Assembly (NCBI GenBank): GCA_017651265.1 | Contig: JAGCDO010000033.1 | Location: 1 to 64,000, forward strand | Direction of reading: 5' to 3' | DNA from: Prevotella sp. | GTDB lineage: Bacteria > Bacteroidota > Bacteroidia > Bacteroidales > Bacteroidaceae | Length of the DNA: 64,000 nucleotides | Shown here: positions 1 through 7,517 of the stretch, in pieces | How positions within the stretch are numbered: the first letter of the stretch is position 1 | Layout of the letters: each line of letters opens with the position of its first letter | Program-made: the position numbers and the translations under genes | The notes under the pieces: model-generated | What the model was told of the DNA's origin: nothing | Databases searched by the model: none | Seen by the model: only the letters and a program-made list of their open reading frames with translations

Positions 1-783
1 CAAGCAAATGATGGAGCAGGACACACACTTGATATTCCTATCTATTTCCGCGATAACAACGGAACCCCAGACCTCGCTGGTGCTCGTTCAGCCACTTCCG
101 AGTGGGAAATACTGGAATTGAGTGCGTCAACTTTGTCTCAGCATTACTTTGGTCTTGCTCCCAATTCTCTTTTAGAGAGAAACGGTAAGTATTACACAAC
201 ATTATATACCACCTTCCCCTACGAGCTGCAGAGTGGAACGGCTTACTATGTCGATCATGAAAGTATTGTGCCTTATGGTGATGGGAGCAAGTTTAGAGTA
301 GTATGTCAGGAAATTACGAATGGGAAGGTTCCTGCAAACCAAGCTGTTATTATCGAATGTGATGGATTGTATCCAGAAGATAACAAGATTCTTCCCTTAC
401 CTCAAAACGCTGAATTCCTTAACGGTAACTACCTAAAAGGAAATATTGCATTTAAGGATGGGCAAAAAATAGGTAATGGTAGCATCTATGTCCTTTCTGT
501 TGGACAATCATCAGGATTAGGATTCTACAAACTAAGGGAAGGAACTCCTGTTCCCGATAATAAGATGTATACACGATTGACAGAAGACCAGCAAAGTTTT
601 GCTAAAAGTATCACATTCTGTATCGGTGATGATGATAACATGGGTATAACTACTCAAATTAACCAGGTTGCAATGCCTGAAGATGTTGCTGGACAAGCTA
701 TCTATGATCTTCAGGGACGTCGTGTATTGAACCCGTCTAATGGTATCTACATTGTTAACGGTAAGAAGTTCGTAGTTAAGTAA
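1..783 (+). CDS. C-terminal part of a secreted protein with T9SS-like sorting tail (5'-truncated)
   Basis: Frame 1 is open from the first base, so the gene begins outside the window and only its last 260 residues are seen; a TTG at 118 is internal. I recognise no catalytic domain. The last ~30 residues (IYDLQGRRVLNPSNGIYIV, then NGKKFVVK) match the C-terminal domain typical of Prevotella proteins secreted by type IX secretion or held at the surface. This tail also occurs on the 640-residue protein at 5595-7517. The role is probably extracellular, but substrate and function cannot be told. The stop codon is followed directly by an AGGAGG sequence serving the next small gene, so the two are probably co-transcribed. 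Confidence 0.8.
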   Translation, partial: QANDGAGHTLDIPIYFRDNNGTPDLAGARSATSEWEILELSASTLSQHYFGLAPNSLLERNGKYYTTLYTTFPYELQSGTAYYVDHESIVPYGDGSKFRVVCQEITNGKVPANQAVIIECDGLYPEDNKILPLPQNAEFLNGNYLKGNIAFKDGQKIGNGSIYVLSVGQSSGLGFYKLREGTPVPDNKMYTRLTEDQQSFAKSITFCIGDDDNMGITTQINQVAMPEDVAGQAIYDLQGRRVLNPSNGIYIVNGKKFVVK

Positions 784-788
784 GGAGG
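782..788 (+). promoter_or_regulatory. Strong Shine-Dalgarno sequence, overlapping the upstream stop codon
   Basis: AAGGAGG starts within the TAA stop of the preceding gene and lies 8 nt before the ATG at 797. Bacteroidota genes seldom use a good Shine-Dalgarno sequence, so it both supports the small ORF as real and suggests strong, possibly coupled translation. Confidence 0.65.
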
Positions 789-796
789 TTTGGGTA

Positions 797-1003
797 ATGA
801 AGAAAAAGAAAAAAGGATATATAGTTCCTCAATGTGAGGACATAAGAATGACAGATGGCTTCAACGTAATGCTGGTGCTGTCTGTCCATGATGAAGAGAC
901 TGAAATTGTAGGAGCTAAGGAGAATTCATTCGACTTCGATGATGATCCGTGGGCTGATGACCCATGGGCAGATACCCCCGTGAAGGATCCTTGGGAAAAC
1001 TAA
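797..1003 (+). CDS. Small acidic protein with repeated DPWAD motifs
   Basis: 68 residues. The N-terminus is very basic (MKKKKKGYIVPQ), the middle is neutral, and the C-terminus is acidic with DPWAD, DPWAD and DPW repeats at about residues 50-66. There is no signal peptide or membrane segment. The ATG sits 8 nt after AAGGAGG and 13 bp after the stop of the secreted protein, so the two are probably one transcript. Short ORFs beginning with Lys then YIxPQ are, from memory, common beside exported proteins in Prevotella, with no known function. It could be a short accessory peptide of the upstream secreted protein. I assign no function. Confidence 0.6.
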   Translation: MKKKKKGYIVPQCEDIRMTDGFNVMLVLSVHDEETEIVGAKENSFDFDDDPWADDPWADTPVKDPWEN

Positions 1004-1012
1004 GGCTTCGCC

Positions 1013-1083
1013 AGTTGACAGTTGACAATTGACAATTGACAATTCTTGCCTTGCAAGTGGCAGAGCCGAGCGGACAATTGACA
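1013..1083. repeat. Heptad tandem repeat (AGTTGAC/AATTGAC)
   Basis: Four clean 7-bp units at 1013-1040 (AGTTGAC, AGTTGAC, AATTGAC, AATTGAC), a degenerate fifth to 1047, and one more AATTGAC at 1077-1083 after a GC-richer insert (1048-1076) with short self-complementary parts. It belongs to the same heptad family found elsewhere in the window. Confidence 0.75.
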
Positions 1084-1090
1084 ATAAAGC

Positions 1091-1135
1091 AAACAGCAGC
1101 AACATACTTCATACGGAGTAGTTGCTGCTGTTTTT
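1091..1135. terminator. Bidirectional hairpin terminator between the DPWAD gene and argC
   Basis: A perfect 13-bp stem (1091-1103 with 1121-1133; AAACAGCAGCAAC) with a 17-nt loop. On the plus strand it runs into TTTTTATATA; on the minus strand it lies downstream of argC and ends in a T-rich stretch. The genes on both sides converge here. Confidence 0.8.
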
Positions 1136-1195
1136 ATATACCATTTCCAAAACCATAGGTTTTAGAACGCAAAACCACATGTCCAAGAAAAACTG

Positions 1196-2317
1196 CTAAA
1201 ATGCGGAGGCTTTCAATCGTAAACCTGCGGTTTCATCGATGCCGAACATGATGTTCATGTTCTGAACGGCCTGACCAACGGCACCCTTCAACAGGTTATC
1301 GATGACTGATGTGATCAACAGTTTGTTACCGAACTTCTCGCAATGTATCAGCGCCTTGTTGGTATTCACCACCTGCTTCAAGTCTAGTGCCTTGTCGCTG
1401 TAGTGCGTAAAGGCAGCATCCTTGTAGAATGCCTTGTAGAACGCAACTATGTCATCAATAGGACAATCCGTCTTGATGACCTCAGTAACAAAGATGCCAC
1501 GGGCAAAGTCACCACGATAAGGGATGAAGTCGATGGATACTCCTGACTCTTGCTTCTCTGAGATGGGAGAGGTGAAGAAAGGTGCATCGGCTGGCCTTAC
1601 CTCGTTCAGACTCTGACAAATCTCGTGCAGGTGCTGATGGGTGAACTGCTTATAGATGCTGAAGTTGTTGTTACGCCACGAGAAATGGGTGGTAGCACCG
1701 GGCTTCTGTCCTGCTCCTGTACTTCCTGTGATACCGTTCACGGCTACATCATCATGGATGAGGCCCATCTTGGCAGCGGGAAGCAGTCCCAACTGGATGC
1801 AAGTGGCGAAACAGCCAGGGTTAGCCAGATGCTGTGCCTTCTCGATCTCTTCCTTATGGATTTCCGGGAGACCGTAAACGAAGTTATAGTGAATAGTGGA
1901 CAGTGAATAATTTGCTTCCGCTGTGGCATTTGCGCCATGTGACTTTGTATCAGAATCCTGTGCGGCAGCAAATTGTTCACTATTCACTGTTACCTGTTCC
2001 CTTTTAATTCTGAAATCCTGCGCCATGTCGATGATCTTGACATTGGCGGGGATGGTATGCTCTTTCAAGAACTGTTCGCTCTTACCATGACCGAAACAGA
2101 AGAACACCACATCGACCTGGTCGAAGGGCATCTCACTGGTGAACCGTAGATCGGTCTCACCGATCAGTCCTTCGTGCACATCGCTCACCAAGTTCCCTGC
2201 ATTACTCTCAGAGTTGGCAAACACAATCTCCGCCTGCGGGTGCCCCAATAAAACTCTAATCAGTTCACCTCCAGTATATCCTGCTGCACCTAATATTCCT
2301 ATCTTTATCATATTCAT
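1196..2317 (-). CDS. argC: N-acetyl/N-succinyl-gamma-glutamyl-phosphate reductase with a 37-residue in-frame repeat insertion
   Basis: Catalyses NADPH reduction of the acyl-glutamyl phosphate to the semialdehyde in arginine synthesis. The Rossmann motif is at residues 7-17 (GILGAAGYTGG), the catalytic cysteine is in NPGCFAT, and the family motifs GSTGAG, HFSWRNNN and NLLKGAVGQA are all present. At 373 residues it is about 50 longer than the usual ~322. Most of the excess is residues 109-145, between DFRIKREQ and FVYGLPE, which normally lie almost next to each other. This segment is encoded by a heptad-repeat element. All catalytic motifs are intact, so the enzyme is probably active with an enlarged surface loop. 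It is last in the minus-strand arg group and followed by a terminator. Met3 is an alternative start. Confidence 0.93.
   Translation of the reverse strand: MNMIKIGILGAAGYTGGELIRVLLGHPQAEIVFANSESNAGNLVSDVHEGLIGETDLRFTSEMPFDQVDVVFFCFGHGKSEQFLKEHTIPANVKIIDMAQDFRIKREQVTVNSEQFAAAQDSDTKSHGANATAEANYSLSTIHYNFVYGLPEIHKEEIEKAQHLANPGCFATCIQLGLLPAAKMGLIHDDVAVNGITGSTGAGQKPGATTHFSWRNNNFSIYKQFTHQHLHEICQSLNEVRPADAPFFTSPISEKQESGVSIDFIPYRGDFARGIFVTEVIKTDCPIDDIVAFYKAFYKDAAFTHYSDKALDLKQVVNTNKALIHCEKFGNKLLITSVIDNLLKGAVGQAVQNMNIMFGIDETAGLRLKASAF
1883..1993. repeat. Heptad-flanked 111-bp insertion inside argC
   Basis: The left edge carries AGTGAAT, AGTGGAC, AGTGAAT (1888-1908). The right edge carries the inverted form GTTCACT, ATTCACT (1975-1988). 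About 65 bp of non-repeat sequence lies between. The length is a multiple of three, there is no stop in the argC frame, and it encodes residues 109-145, which I do not expect in ArgC. The exact boundaries are inferred from the protein, not from a target-site duplication. Confidence 0.7.
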
Positions 2318-2324
2318 TTTCGGT

Positions 2325-2866
2325 AAAAGAAATTACAATAATTAGAATAATTATACCAGAAAACTATTTCCTACGCAGTAATGTAATCCCTGTAATTCTC
2401 TTGTGAGAGAAGAATGAAATTGTCTTCATCTGGAATGTATAAATAACGTTCTGCTCGAAGACTCCTTTCTCCAAAGTTAATAAGGATTCCTTTGTCGGAA
2501 TGTGTAATACGCATATAGTTGAATAGTTGGGCTCTATGATCAGAAATGATGGAATCTGTTGACTTCAATTCTATAACAATACCTTTATAATAGAAATCTG
2601 CGAAATAGATTTTTTGCATCAACTCTCCTTTATAGTATAGTTTTAGACGCTTTTCTCGTTCTGCTTCAAGTCCACGATAACTCATTTCAAGTGCTAAAGC
2701 TTCTTGATAAACTGGCTCAAATAATCCTCTTCCAAGAGTTTTGTGAACCTCCATAGCTGCACCAACAACGTCGTATATATCCTTATACTCTTGTTTCGTC
2801 ATATCTATCTACATCCAAATAACAGATATTTCTGGAGTAATTATTCTAATTATTCGAATTTCTTTT
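2325..2866. mobile_element. Candidate mobile unit: GxxExxY gene between 38-bp inverted repeats
   Basis: The left arm (2325-2362) and the right arm (2829-2866) are inverted copies matching at 34 of 38 positions. Each contains two 9-bp GAATAATTA-like units. They sit 9 and 27 bp outside the ends of the GxxExxY ORF, so the element fills nearly the whole argC-argG gap. A gene-less relative with the same arms lies at 4102-4194. No transposase is present and I saw no clear target-site duplication, so mobility is inferred from structure alone. Confidence 0.6.
2371..2802 (-). CDS. GxxExxY protein (PD-(D/E)XK nuclease-like family)
   Basis: 143 residues, the usual length for this family. The defining motif is GLFEPVY at residues 26-32. 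A PD-(D/E)XK-type core follows: Asp69 in FADFYYKG, then Glu78-x-Lys80 in IELKS. The N-terminal helix (DVVGAAMEVHKTLG) is also typical. The family is placed by profile in the PDDEXK superfamily, but its biological role is, as far as I know, not established. The gene interrupts the argG-argC pair on the same strand and sits inside 38-bp inverted repeats, so it looks like a passenger, not a member of the arginine pathway. It is probably transcribed with the arg genes. Confidence 0.88.
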   Translation of the reverse strand: MTKQEYKDIYDVVGAAMEVHKTLGRGLFEPVYQEALALEMSYRGLEAEREKRLKLYYKGELMQKIYFADFYYKGIVIELKSTDSIISDHRAQLFNYMRITHSDKGILINFGERSLRAERYLYIPDEDNFILLSQENYRDYITA

Positions 2867-2874
2867 ATTCTGGT

Positions 2875-4083
2875 TTATCTTTTCTCGTCCTTATGTATTC
2901 CGTAATACACTCTTAACGGAGTGCTGCTGACCTTGATGAAGCCCTTGGCCTCGTCGGCTGTCCAGCCGGTTTGGGTCTCACCGTACTCACCGAGCTTCGA
3001 CTTGGTCAGGTCGTTATCGCTGTCAACACCTACTGTCTCGAAACCGAAGGGACGGAGTTTCAGGATGGCGGTACCTGTGACGTTACGCTGACTGGAGGTG
3101 AGCATCGCCTCGATATCGGGCATTACCGGCTCCAGATACTGACTCTCGTGCAGGAACATGCCGTACCAGTTAGCCACCTGGTCCTTCCAGTACTGCTGCC
3201 ACTTGCTCAGGGTTGACTTCTCCAGCAGACGGTGAGCCTCGATGATCAGCTTGGGCGCTGCGGCCTCGAAGCCCACACGACCCTTGATACCGATGATGGT
3301 GTCGCCCACGTTGGCGTCGCGACCGATGGCGTAAGAGGCACCGATCTCCTCAATTTTCTGGATCGCCTTCACCTTATCATCGAATTTCTCGCCGTTGACT
3401 GCCACGATCTCGCCCTTCTCAAACTGGATCTTCAGCAACGACTCCTGTTCCTTGGCCGTTACATGCTTCAGGTAAGCATCCTCGGGCAGACCTTGCGTAG
3501 GATCGAGCAGCTCACCACCGCAGATACTGGTTCCCCAGATACCCACGTTGTATGAGTACTTCAGTTTGGTGAAGTCGGCAAAGAACCCATGGTCGTTCAG
3601 GTAATCCACCTCCTCCTTACGAGTCAGCTTTTTGTCACGAGTCAGCGTGATGATCTCCACACCCGGCGCCATCACCAGGAAGGTCATGTCGAAGCGGATC
3701 TGGTCGTTACCTGCTCCTGTTGAGCCATGAGCGATGGCATCAGCGCCAATCTCCTTGGCATAGCGGGCAATGGCAATGGCCTGGAAGATACGCTCAGAAC
3801 TGACGGATATAGGGTAGCAGTTATTACGCAGTACATTGCCGAAGATCATATACTTCAGTGACTTGGCATAATACTCCTGTGTTACATCGAGGGTAACGTA
3901 TGCCTTTGCGCCCAGCTTATAGGCGTTCTCCTCGTTCTTCTTCAGCTGTTCTTCGCTGAAACCGCCGGTATTGGCACATGCAGCATATACTTCATATCCT
4001 AAATCCTTTGCCAGATACATGACTGTGTAGGATGTATCCAGTCCGCCAGAAAAGGCGACTACCACTTTTTTCTTCTGTTCCAT
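2875..4083 (-). CDS. argG: Argininosuccinate synthase
   Basis: Joins citrulline and aspartate, using ATP, to make argininosuccinate in the cytoplasm. 402 residues, normal length. The ATP-pyrophosphatase P-loop AFSGGLDTS is at residues 10-18, and the GSTGAGNDQIRFD substrate-binding motif is present. It lies between the GNAT gene (upstream) and the GxxExxY unit and argC (downstream) on the minus strand, fitting an arginine operon driven from the argR promoter. Nothing is missing or truncated. Confidence 0.96.
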   Translation of the reverse strand: MEQKKKVVVAFSGGLDTSYTVMYLAKDLGYEVYAACANTGGFSEEQLKKNEENAYKLGAKAYVTLDVTQEYYAKSLKYMIFGNVLRNNCYPISVSSERIFQAIAIARYAKEIGADAIAHGSTGAGNDQIRFDMTFLVMAPGVEIITLTRDKKLTRKEEVDYLNDHGFFADFTKLKYSYNVGIWGTSICGGELLDPTQGLPEDAYLKHVTAKEQESLLKIQFEKGEIVAVNGEKFDDKVKAIQKIEEIGASYAIGRDANVGDTIIGIKGRVGFEAAAPKLIIEAHRLLEKSTLSKWQQYWKDQVANWYGMFLHESQYLEPVMPDIEAMLTSSQRNVTGTAILKLRPFGFETVGVDSDNDLTKSKLGEYGETQTGWTADEAKGFIKVSSTPLRVYYGIHKDEKR

Positions 4084-4101
4084 TTTCTATTTTTCTTTTT
4101 A

Positions 4102-4194
4102 GAAAGAAATTTGAATAATTATCATAATTATCCCAGAAATGATTGATTTAATATAATTAATGGAGTAATTATTCTAATTATAGTAATTTCTTTT
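4102..4194. mobile_element. MITE-like palindromic element between argG and the GNAT gene
   Basis: A 93-bp sequence whose left arm (4102-4139) matches the GxxExxY-unit repeat at about 32 of 38 positions and whose right arm (about 4158-4194) is its inverted copy, with only ~18 bp between. It has no coding capacity. It looks like a gene-less version of the element at 2325-2866. A degenerate single arm (CGAATTATACGAATTATCC) lies at about 4873-4891, across the GNAT-argR gap and the end of argR. Confidence 0.65.
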
Positions 4195-4203
4195 CTTCAT
4201 TCT

Positions 4204-4854
4204 CTATTCTTTATTACTATCTATCTCTCTGATTCGTTCCAGCACTTCATCAGGAATCTTGGCAGGCAAATGTTCGGTGGGATCGAAAAGCATGCCGGTG
4301 CAGATGCAATACTTGCGACCGGTGCGATGCAGCACATCCACGTTCACACAGCCCTCGCAACCCCGCCAGAATGCCTCATCGTCTGTCAGATCGGCAAACG
4401 TCACGGGCTTATAGCCCAGCTGCGAGTTCATCTGCATCACAGCGGCTCCACTTGTCAGCGAGAAAATCTTTGCTTTGGGCCAACGGATACGAGCCAGCGT
4501 AAAGGTCATGTCCTTGATGCGTTTTGCCAAATGCAGACCGCGGAACTTGGGGTGCACAATCAGACCAGAGGTGGTGACATACTGCTTGTTCCCCCAGGTT
4601 TCGATATAACTGAAGCCTGCGAACTCATCTCCATGGAGGGCGATAACTGCCTTGGCCTCCCGCATCTTGGTTGCCAGATACTCATGTGTACGCTTGGCAA
4701 TACCTGTTCCACGCACCTTGGCCGCTTCGCTGATGGTCTCTAAAATGGTGTCCACATACTTCTCATGCGAAGGGTCGGCTACCATCACCTGGATATCTTC
4801 CACCCTCACATCTCCCTTCATCGCTTCCTTTTCTTCTTCTTTAATCTCTTCCAT
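4204..4854 (-). CDS. GNAT-family N-acetyltransferase of the arginine cluster
   Basis: 216 residues. The GNAT core spans about residues 20-150, with the acetyl-CoA-binding motif at about 99-111 (IVHPKFRGLHLAK). Met12 is an alternative start; the extra N-terminus is a very acidic/basic tail. The C-terminus carries four cysteines (C166-x2-C169 and C183-x-C185) that could bind a metal. Its place between argR and argG suggests it acylates glutamate as the first step of arginine synthesis, but the substrate is inferred from context only. It is separated from argG by the MITE-like element. Confidence 0.8.
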   Translation of the reverse strand: MEEIKEEEKEAMKGDVRVEDIQVMVADPSHEKYVDTILETISEAAKVRGTGIAKRTHEYLATKMREAKAVIALHGDEFAGFSYIETWGNKQYVTTSGLIVHPKFRGLHLAKRIKDMTFTLARIRWPKAKIFSLTSGAAVMQMNSQLGYKPVTFADLTDDEAFWRGCEGCVNVDVLHRTGRKYCICTGMLFDPTEHLPAKIPDEVLERIREIDSNKE

Positions 4855-4886
4855 TTCTTCTCTACGAATGAGTCGAATTATACGAA

Positions 4887-5366
4887 TTATCCTTTGATGT
4901 TCGGTATCACTAAGCTAAGTCCGTCAATGACCTGCTCCTCGCGCGTACCTTGTTTTATTACTATAAAGATAGTATCGTCACCGGCAATGGTACCGATGAT
5001 TTCTGGAATAGCACTATTGTCGATGTTGTAGGCGATGCTGCTGGCATAACCGGGACGTGTCTTGATCACGCCCATGTTTCCAGAGAAGTTGATGCTTACG
5101 AAACCGGAGGTCTGCAGCATCTCCATGGCTGAACGTGGTGTGCTCACCCTTTTGTACATGGTCTCGTTGGGCAGCACGTACACATACTTACCATTCATTG
5201 AGGCAGCCTTAGCTACCTTCAACTGCTTCAGATCCCTGCTAAGCGTTGCCTGTGTCAGTTTGAAACCTTCCTTCTCCAGTGCTCGCAGCACTTCCTCCTG
5301 ACTGCCCAGTTCCATACTGGAAATGAGCATCTTGAGGGCTTCCATTCTACTGTTCTTTACTTTCAT
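4887..5366 (-). CDS. argR: Arginine repressor
   Basis: 159 residues, normal length. The N-terminal winged helix-turn-helix includes SQEEVLRAL (22-30) and the recognition helix TQATLSRDLKQL (38-49). The C-terminal oligomerisation and arginine-binding domain contains GTIAGDDTIFIVI (125-137), with the Asp pair that contacts arginine. First gene of the minus-strand arg group. The upstream region has a Bacteroidota-type promoter overlapped by a cluster of TTATGCA half-sites, which suggests autoregulation and control of the downstream GNAT, argG and argC. Confidence 0.94.
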   Translation of the reverse strand: MKVKNSRMEALKMLISSMELGSQEEVLRALEKEGFKLTQATLSRDLKQLKVAKAASMNGKYVYVLPNETMYKRVSTPRSAMEMLQTSGFVSINFSGNMGVIKTRPGYASSIAYNIDNSAIPEIIGTIAGDDTIFIVIKQGTREEQVIDGLSLVIPNIKG

Positions 5367-5376
5367 CTGAGTATAT

Positions 5377-5524
5377 TTATGCTATTTAGGCTGCAAATTT
5401 ACTGCTTTTTATGCAATTACACAAATTATTCTTGCATAAAATAGCAGTCTTCCCACAAATTTATGCAAAAGAGATACAAGCTTATGCAAAAGGAATAATA
5501 TTTTATGCAAAAGAACATGCATAA
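5377..5524. promoter_or_regulatory. Candidate ArgR operator array (TTATGCA half-sites)
   Basis: TTATGCA occurs on the plus strand at 5409, 5461, 5482 and 5503, and inverted (TGCATAA) at 5433 and 5518; a one-mismatch copy is at 5377. The copies at 5461, 5482 and 5503 are exactly 21 bp apart, the centre-to-centre spacing of adjacent 18-bp ARG boxes with 3-bp gaps. 5503-5524 is an inverted pair TTATGCA-n8-TGCATAA. The 5409/5433 pair surrounds the predicted -33 box of argR. Confidence 0.65.
5394..5425 (-). promoter_or_regulatory. argR promoter
   Basis: On the minus strand: TTTG (5422-5425), 20 bp, then TAAATTTG (5394-5401), matching the Bacteroidota -33 TTTG / -7 TAnnTTTG consensus. The argR start codon is 27 bp downstream. 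Half-sites of the candidate ArgR operator lie within and on both sides of it. Confidence 0.65.
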
Positions 5525-5529
5525 AGAAA

Positions 5530-5560
5530 GCGGGTGCTATGGTTTAGCCACAGCACCCGC
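5530..5560 (-). terminator. Terminator of the secreted beta-sandwich protein gene
   Basis: A strong hairpin with outer stem GCGGGTGCT (5530-5538) and AGCACCCGC (5552-5560), extended by TGG/CCA round a small loop. On the minus strand it is followed by CTTTCTTT. It lies 34 bp beyond the stop of the 5595-7517 gene and insulates it from argR. Confidence 0.75.
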
Positions 5561-5594
5561 CTTGTTTATCGGAAAGTCTTAACCGACCTTTACT

Positions 5595-7517
5595 TTACTT
5601 CACGATATACTTCTTACCGTTAACAATGTAGATACCCTTATTCATCTTGTTAACCTTGCGGCCCATCAGGTCGTAGATAACTTTTTCGCCCTTGGTTGCC
5701 TGGATATCCTTGATTCCAGACTGTGTACCATCCTTAGAAAGAGTAACATTGTAGATGTAGTACCAACCACTCTGAGAGATAGCCAACTTGGTAGAAACAG
5801 TCTCGCCATTATCGAACTTGATACCTGAATCAGGATTGTTCCAAACCATCACGTTGATCTTAGTACCATCAATGCTTGAATCATCCAAACGGATATTGAT
5901 ACCATCTTCCTCGTCAATGTAATAGCCCTTAGCGTTGATGAATCCACCGTCAGTCCATGGAAGGAGTCCGCTGAAGGTCTCGATAGGATCGTCCTCAGAA
6001 TCTTCAGGTTCAATCAATGCAAACAGCTTGATACCATCCTTACCATTTTTCAAGAAACTGAAGTCTTCAACTTCAAATGTATTCAGCATATCTGCCATGT
6101 CAACCGTATTTGCCTTTTCATCATCATCGAGATTAACAGCCAACGGGAGGTCCTGAGGAACACCTAACGTACGGTCTTCAATAGTAACATTTGCTTCTGT
6201 GAATGAGCACTCTTCAAAGATGAAATAGAAATTATTGTCTTCACCTACCTGCGGTACGCAGTCAAAGCAGATTGTCTGGCAGTTGTTAGCACCAGATGGG
6301 ATCGTTTGTCCCTGAGCTTCACCTAAATCAAATGTTGTCCAGTCGGTACCTATAGCAAACGCACTTTCATCACCGAACGTGTTGTAGCCAGCATACTGGG
6401 TTGGTCCATAATGAGCCTGTGTAGCAAGATTACCGGGCTTGTCTGCCTTTGCTTTAAACTTAAAGATATATCTCTCGCGAGCTTTCATCTTATGGAGTGT
6501 TGATACGAAGAACTGGTGTGCATAACGGTTTGGTGTGTTTGTACCAATCGTATCACCATTATTCCAGAAATACAGGGTCTGCATCAGGATGTTACCCTCT
6601 TCATCGTACTGCTGATTTCCTTCTTCATCAAGATTCTCTACTTCCTTAGAGTAATAACCCAATACAGGAACCTGTACTGCCATTACGCCAGGCTCTCCGG
6701 GAACCTCAACAATCGGTGCCTGGAATACACCAGCTGGAGTTTGGACGGTAAAGTTAGTACAAGCAAAATCACCTTGTGGACTTGAACCCTTGATACTATC
6801 ATTAGAATAGATACCCTTTCTCATGAAGTTAATCCATGTAACCTCACCAGTTTCTTCCTTGACATCTCTGATTTGCAGCTTAACGTCATCAAAATAGATC
6901 ACATTTGCATCCTCGTCTGTACAAAGATTGAATGCTACACTCTGGAAATTACCATTTCCCTGTGTCTCTGAGACAATAAGCACATCCGATGTATAATCAG
7001 TCCATTCTGTGGTATAGTTTATGTTACCGAACAGACTTGCATCAATGTAATCACCTGGCAAACTGTGTGCCTGACTCTCTAAAGAACCAGCCCTGTCTGC
7101 TTTAATTCTCATTTTGAGACGGATTTCCTTACCTGCGGGGATAGGATCAGTAGCATAGATAAAGAACTGGCAGTCCCATGATCCATAGGTTCCTTCATTT
7201 CCTGTGTAGTCCTTTGTCAAGTTTCCAGCGGCTTCACCTTCTGCACGGGAACGCACAACAACTTTTGCGACATGATTAGACGGATCAGCTGGATCTTCAG
7301 CAATCGTTGCTGTTCCGTCGTAACGTACAGACTGGTCTCCAGGCCATTCATGTACCCAGAATGAGTTCCATCCGTCTGCCTTATTGTCCTCGCGAACCGA
7401 ATAAGCAGGTGCATCACCTTCCATGTCGCTGTTAGTAACGACATTTTTCCATGACGTCTGTCCATAGGCAGAACCTGCCAACAAGACACCAACTAATAAT
7501 GTAAATAATTTCTTCAT
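5595..7517 (-). CDS. Secreted protein with two tandem beta-sandwich (CBM-like) domains and T9SS-like tail
   Basis: 640 residues. Signal peptide at 1-20 (MKKLFTLLVGVLLAGSAYGQ). Two related domains follow, at about 25-220 and 235-445. Both start with a protein-name-like WxN segment, contain an AGxLxxQAH motif (AGSLESQAHS, PGNLATQAHY) and end with a FxCxxxxxxxxNxxYFD/E strand, as in carbohydrate-binding jelly rolls of the CBM4/9 type. A third, unrecognised segment (about 450-600) precedes the sorting tail (IYDLMGRKV, then GIYIVNGKKYIVK). No catalytic residues are recognisable. Probably a surface or secreted binding protein; the ligand is unknown. Monocistronic, with its own terminator and an upstream TAnnTTTG-like box on the minus strand (7611-7618). 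Confidence 0.75.
   Translation of the reverse strand: MKKLFTLLVGVLLAGSAYGQTSWKNVVTNSDMEGDAPAYSVREDNKADGWNSFWVHEWPGDQSVRYDGTATIAEDPADPSNHVAKVVVRSRAEGEAAGNLTKDYTGNEGTYGSWDCQFFIYATDPIPAGKEIRLKMRIKADRAGSLESQAHSLPGDYIDASLFGNINYTTEWTDYTSDVLIVSETQGNGNFQSVAFNLCTDEDANVIYFDDVKLQIRDVKEETGEVTWINFMRKGIYSNDSIKGSSPQGDFACTNFTVQTPAGVFQAPIVEVPGEPGVMAVQVPVLGYYSKEVENLDEEGNQQYDEEGNILMQTLYFWNNGDTIGTNTPNRYAHQFFVSTLHKMKARERYIFKFKAKADKPGNLATQAHYGPTQYAGYNTFGDESAFAIGTDWTTFDLGEAQGQTIPSGANNCQTICFDCVPQVGEDNNFYFIFEECSFTEANVTIEDRTLGVPQDLPLAVNLDDDEKANTVDMADMLNTFEVEDFSFLKNGKDGIKLFALIEPEDSEDDPIETFSGLLPWTDGGFINAKGYYIDEEDGINIRLDDSSIDGTKINVMVWNNPDSGIKFDNGETVSTKLAISQSGWYYIYNVTLSKDGTQSGIKDIQATKGEKVIYDLMGRKVNKMNKGIYIVNGKKYIVK

Noticed and set aside
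1625-1906. 93-codon plus-strand frame inside argC
   Set aside because: Antisense to conserved ArgC sequence; no independent support.
1196-2317. argC considered as a pseudogene because of the insertion
   Set aside because: The insertion keeps the frame, has no stop, and all catalytic motifs are intact.
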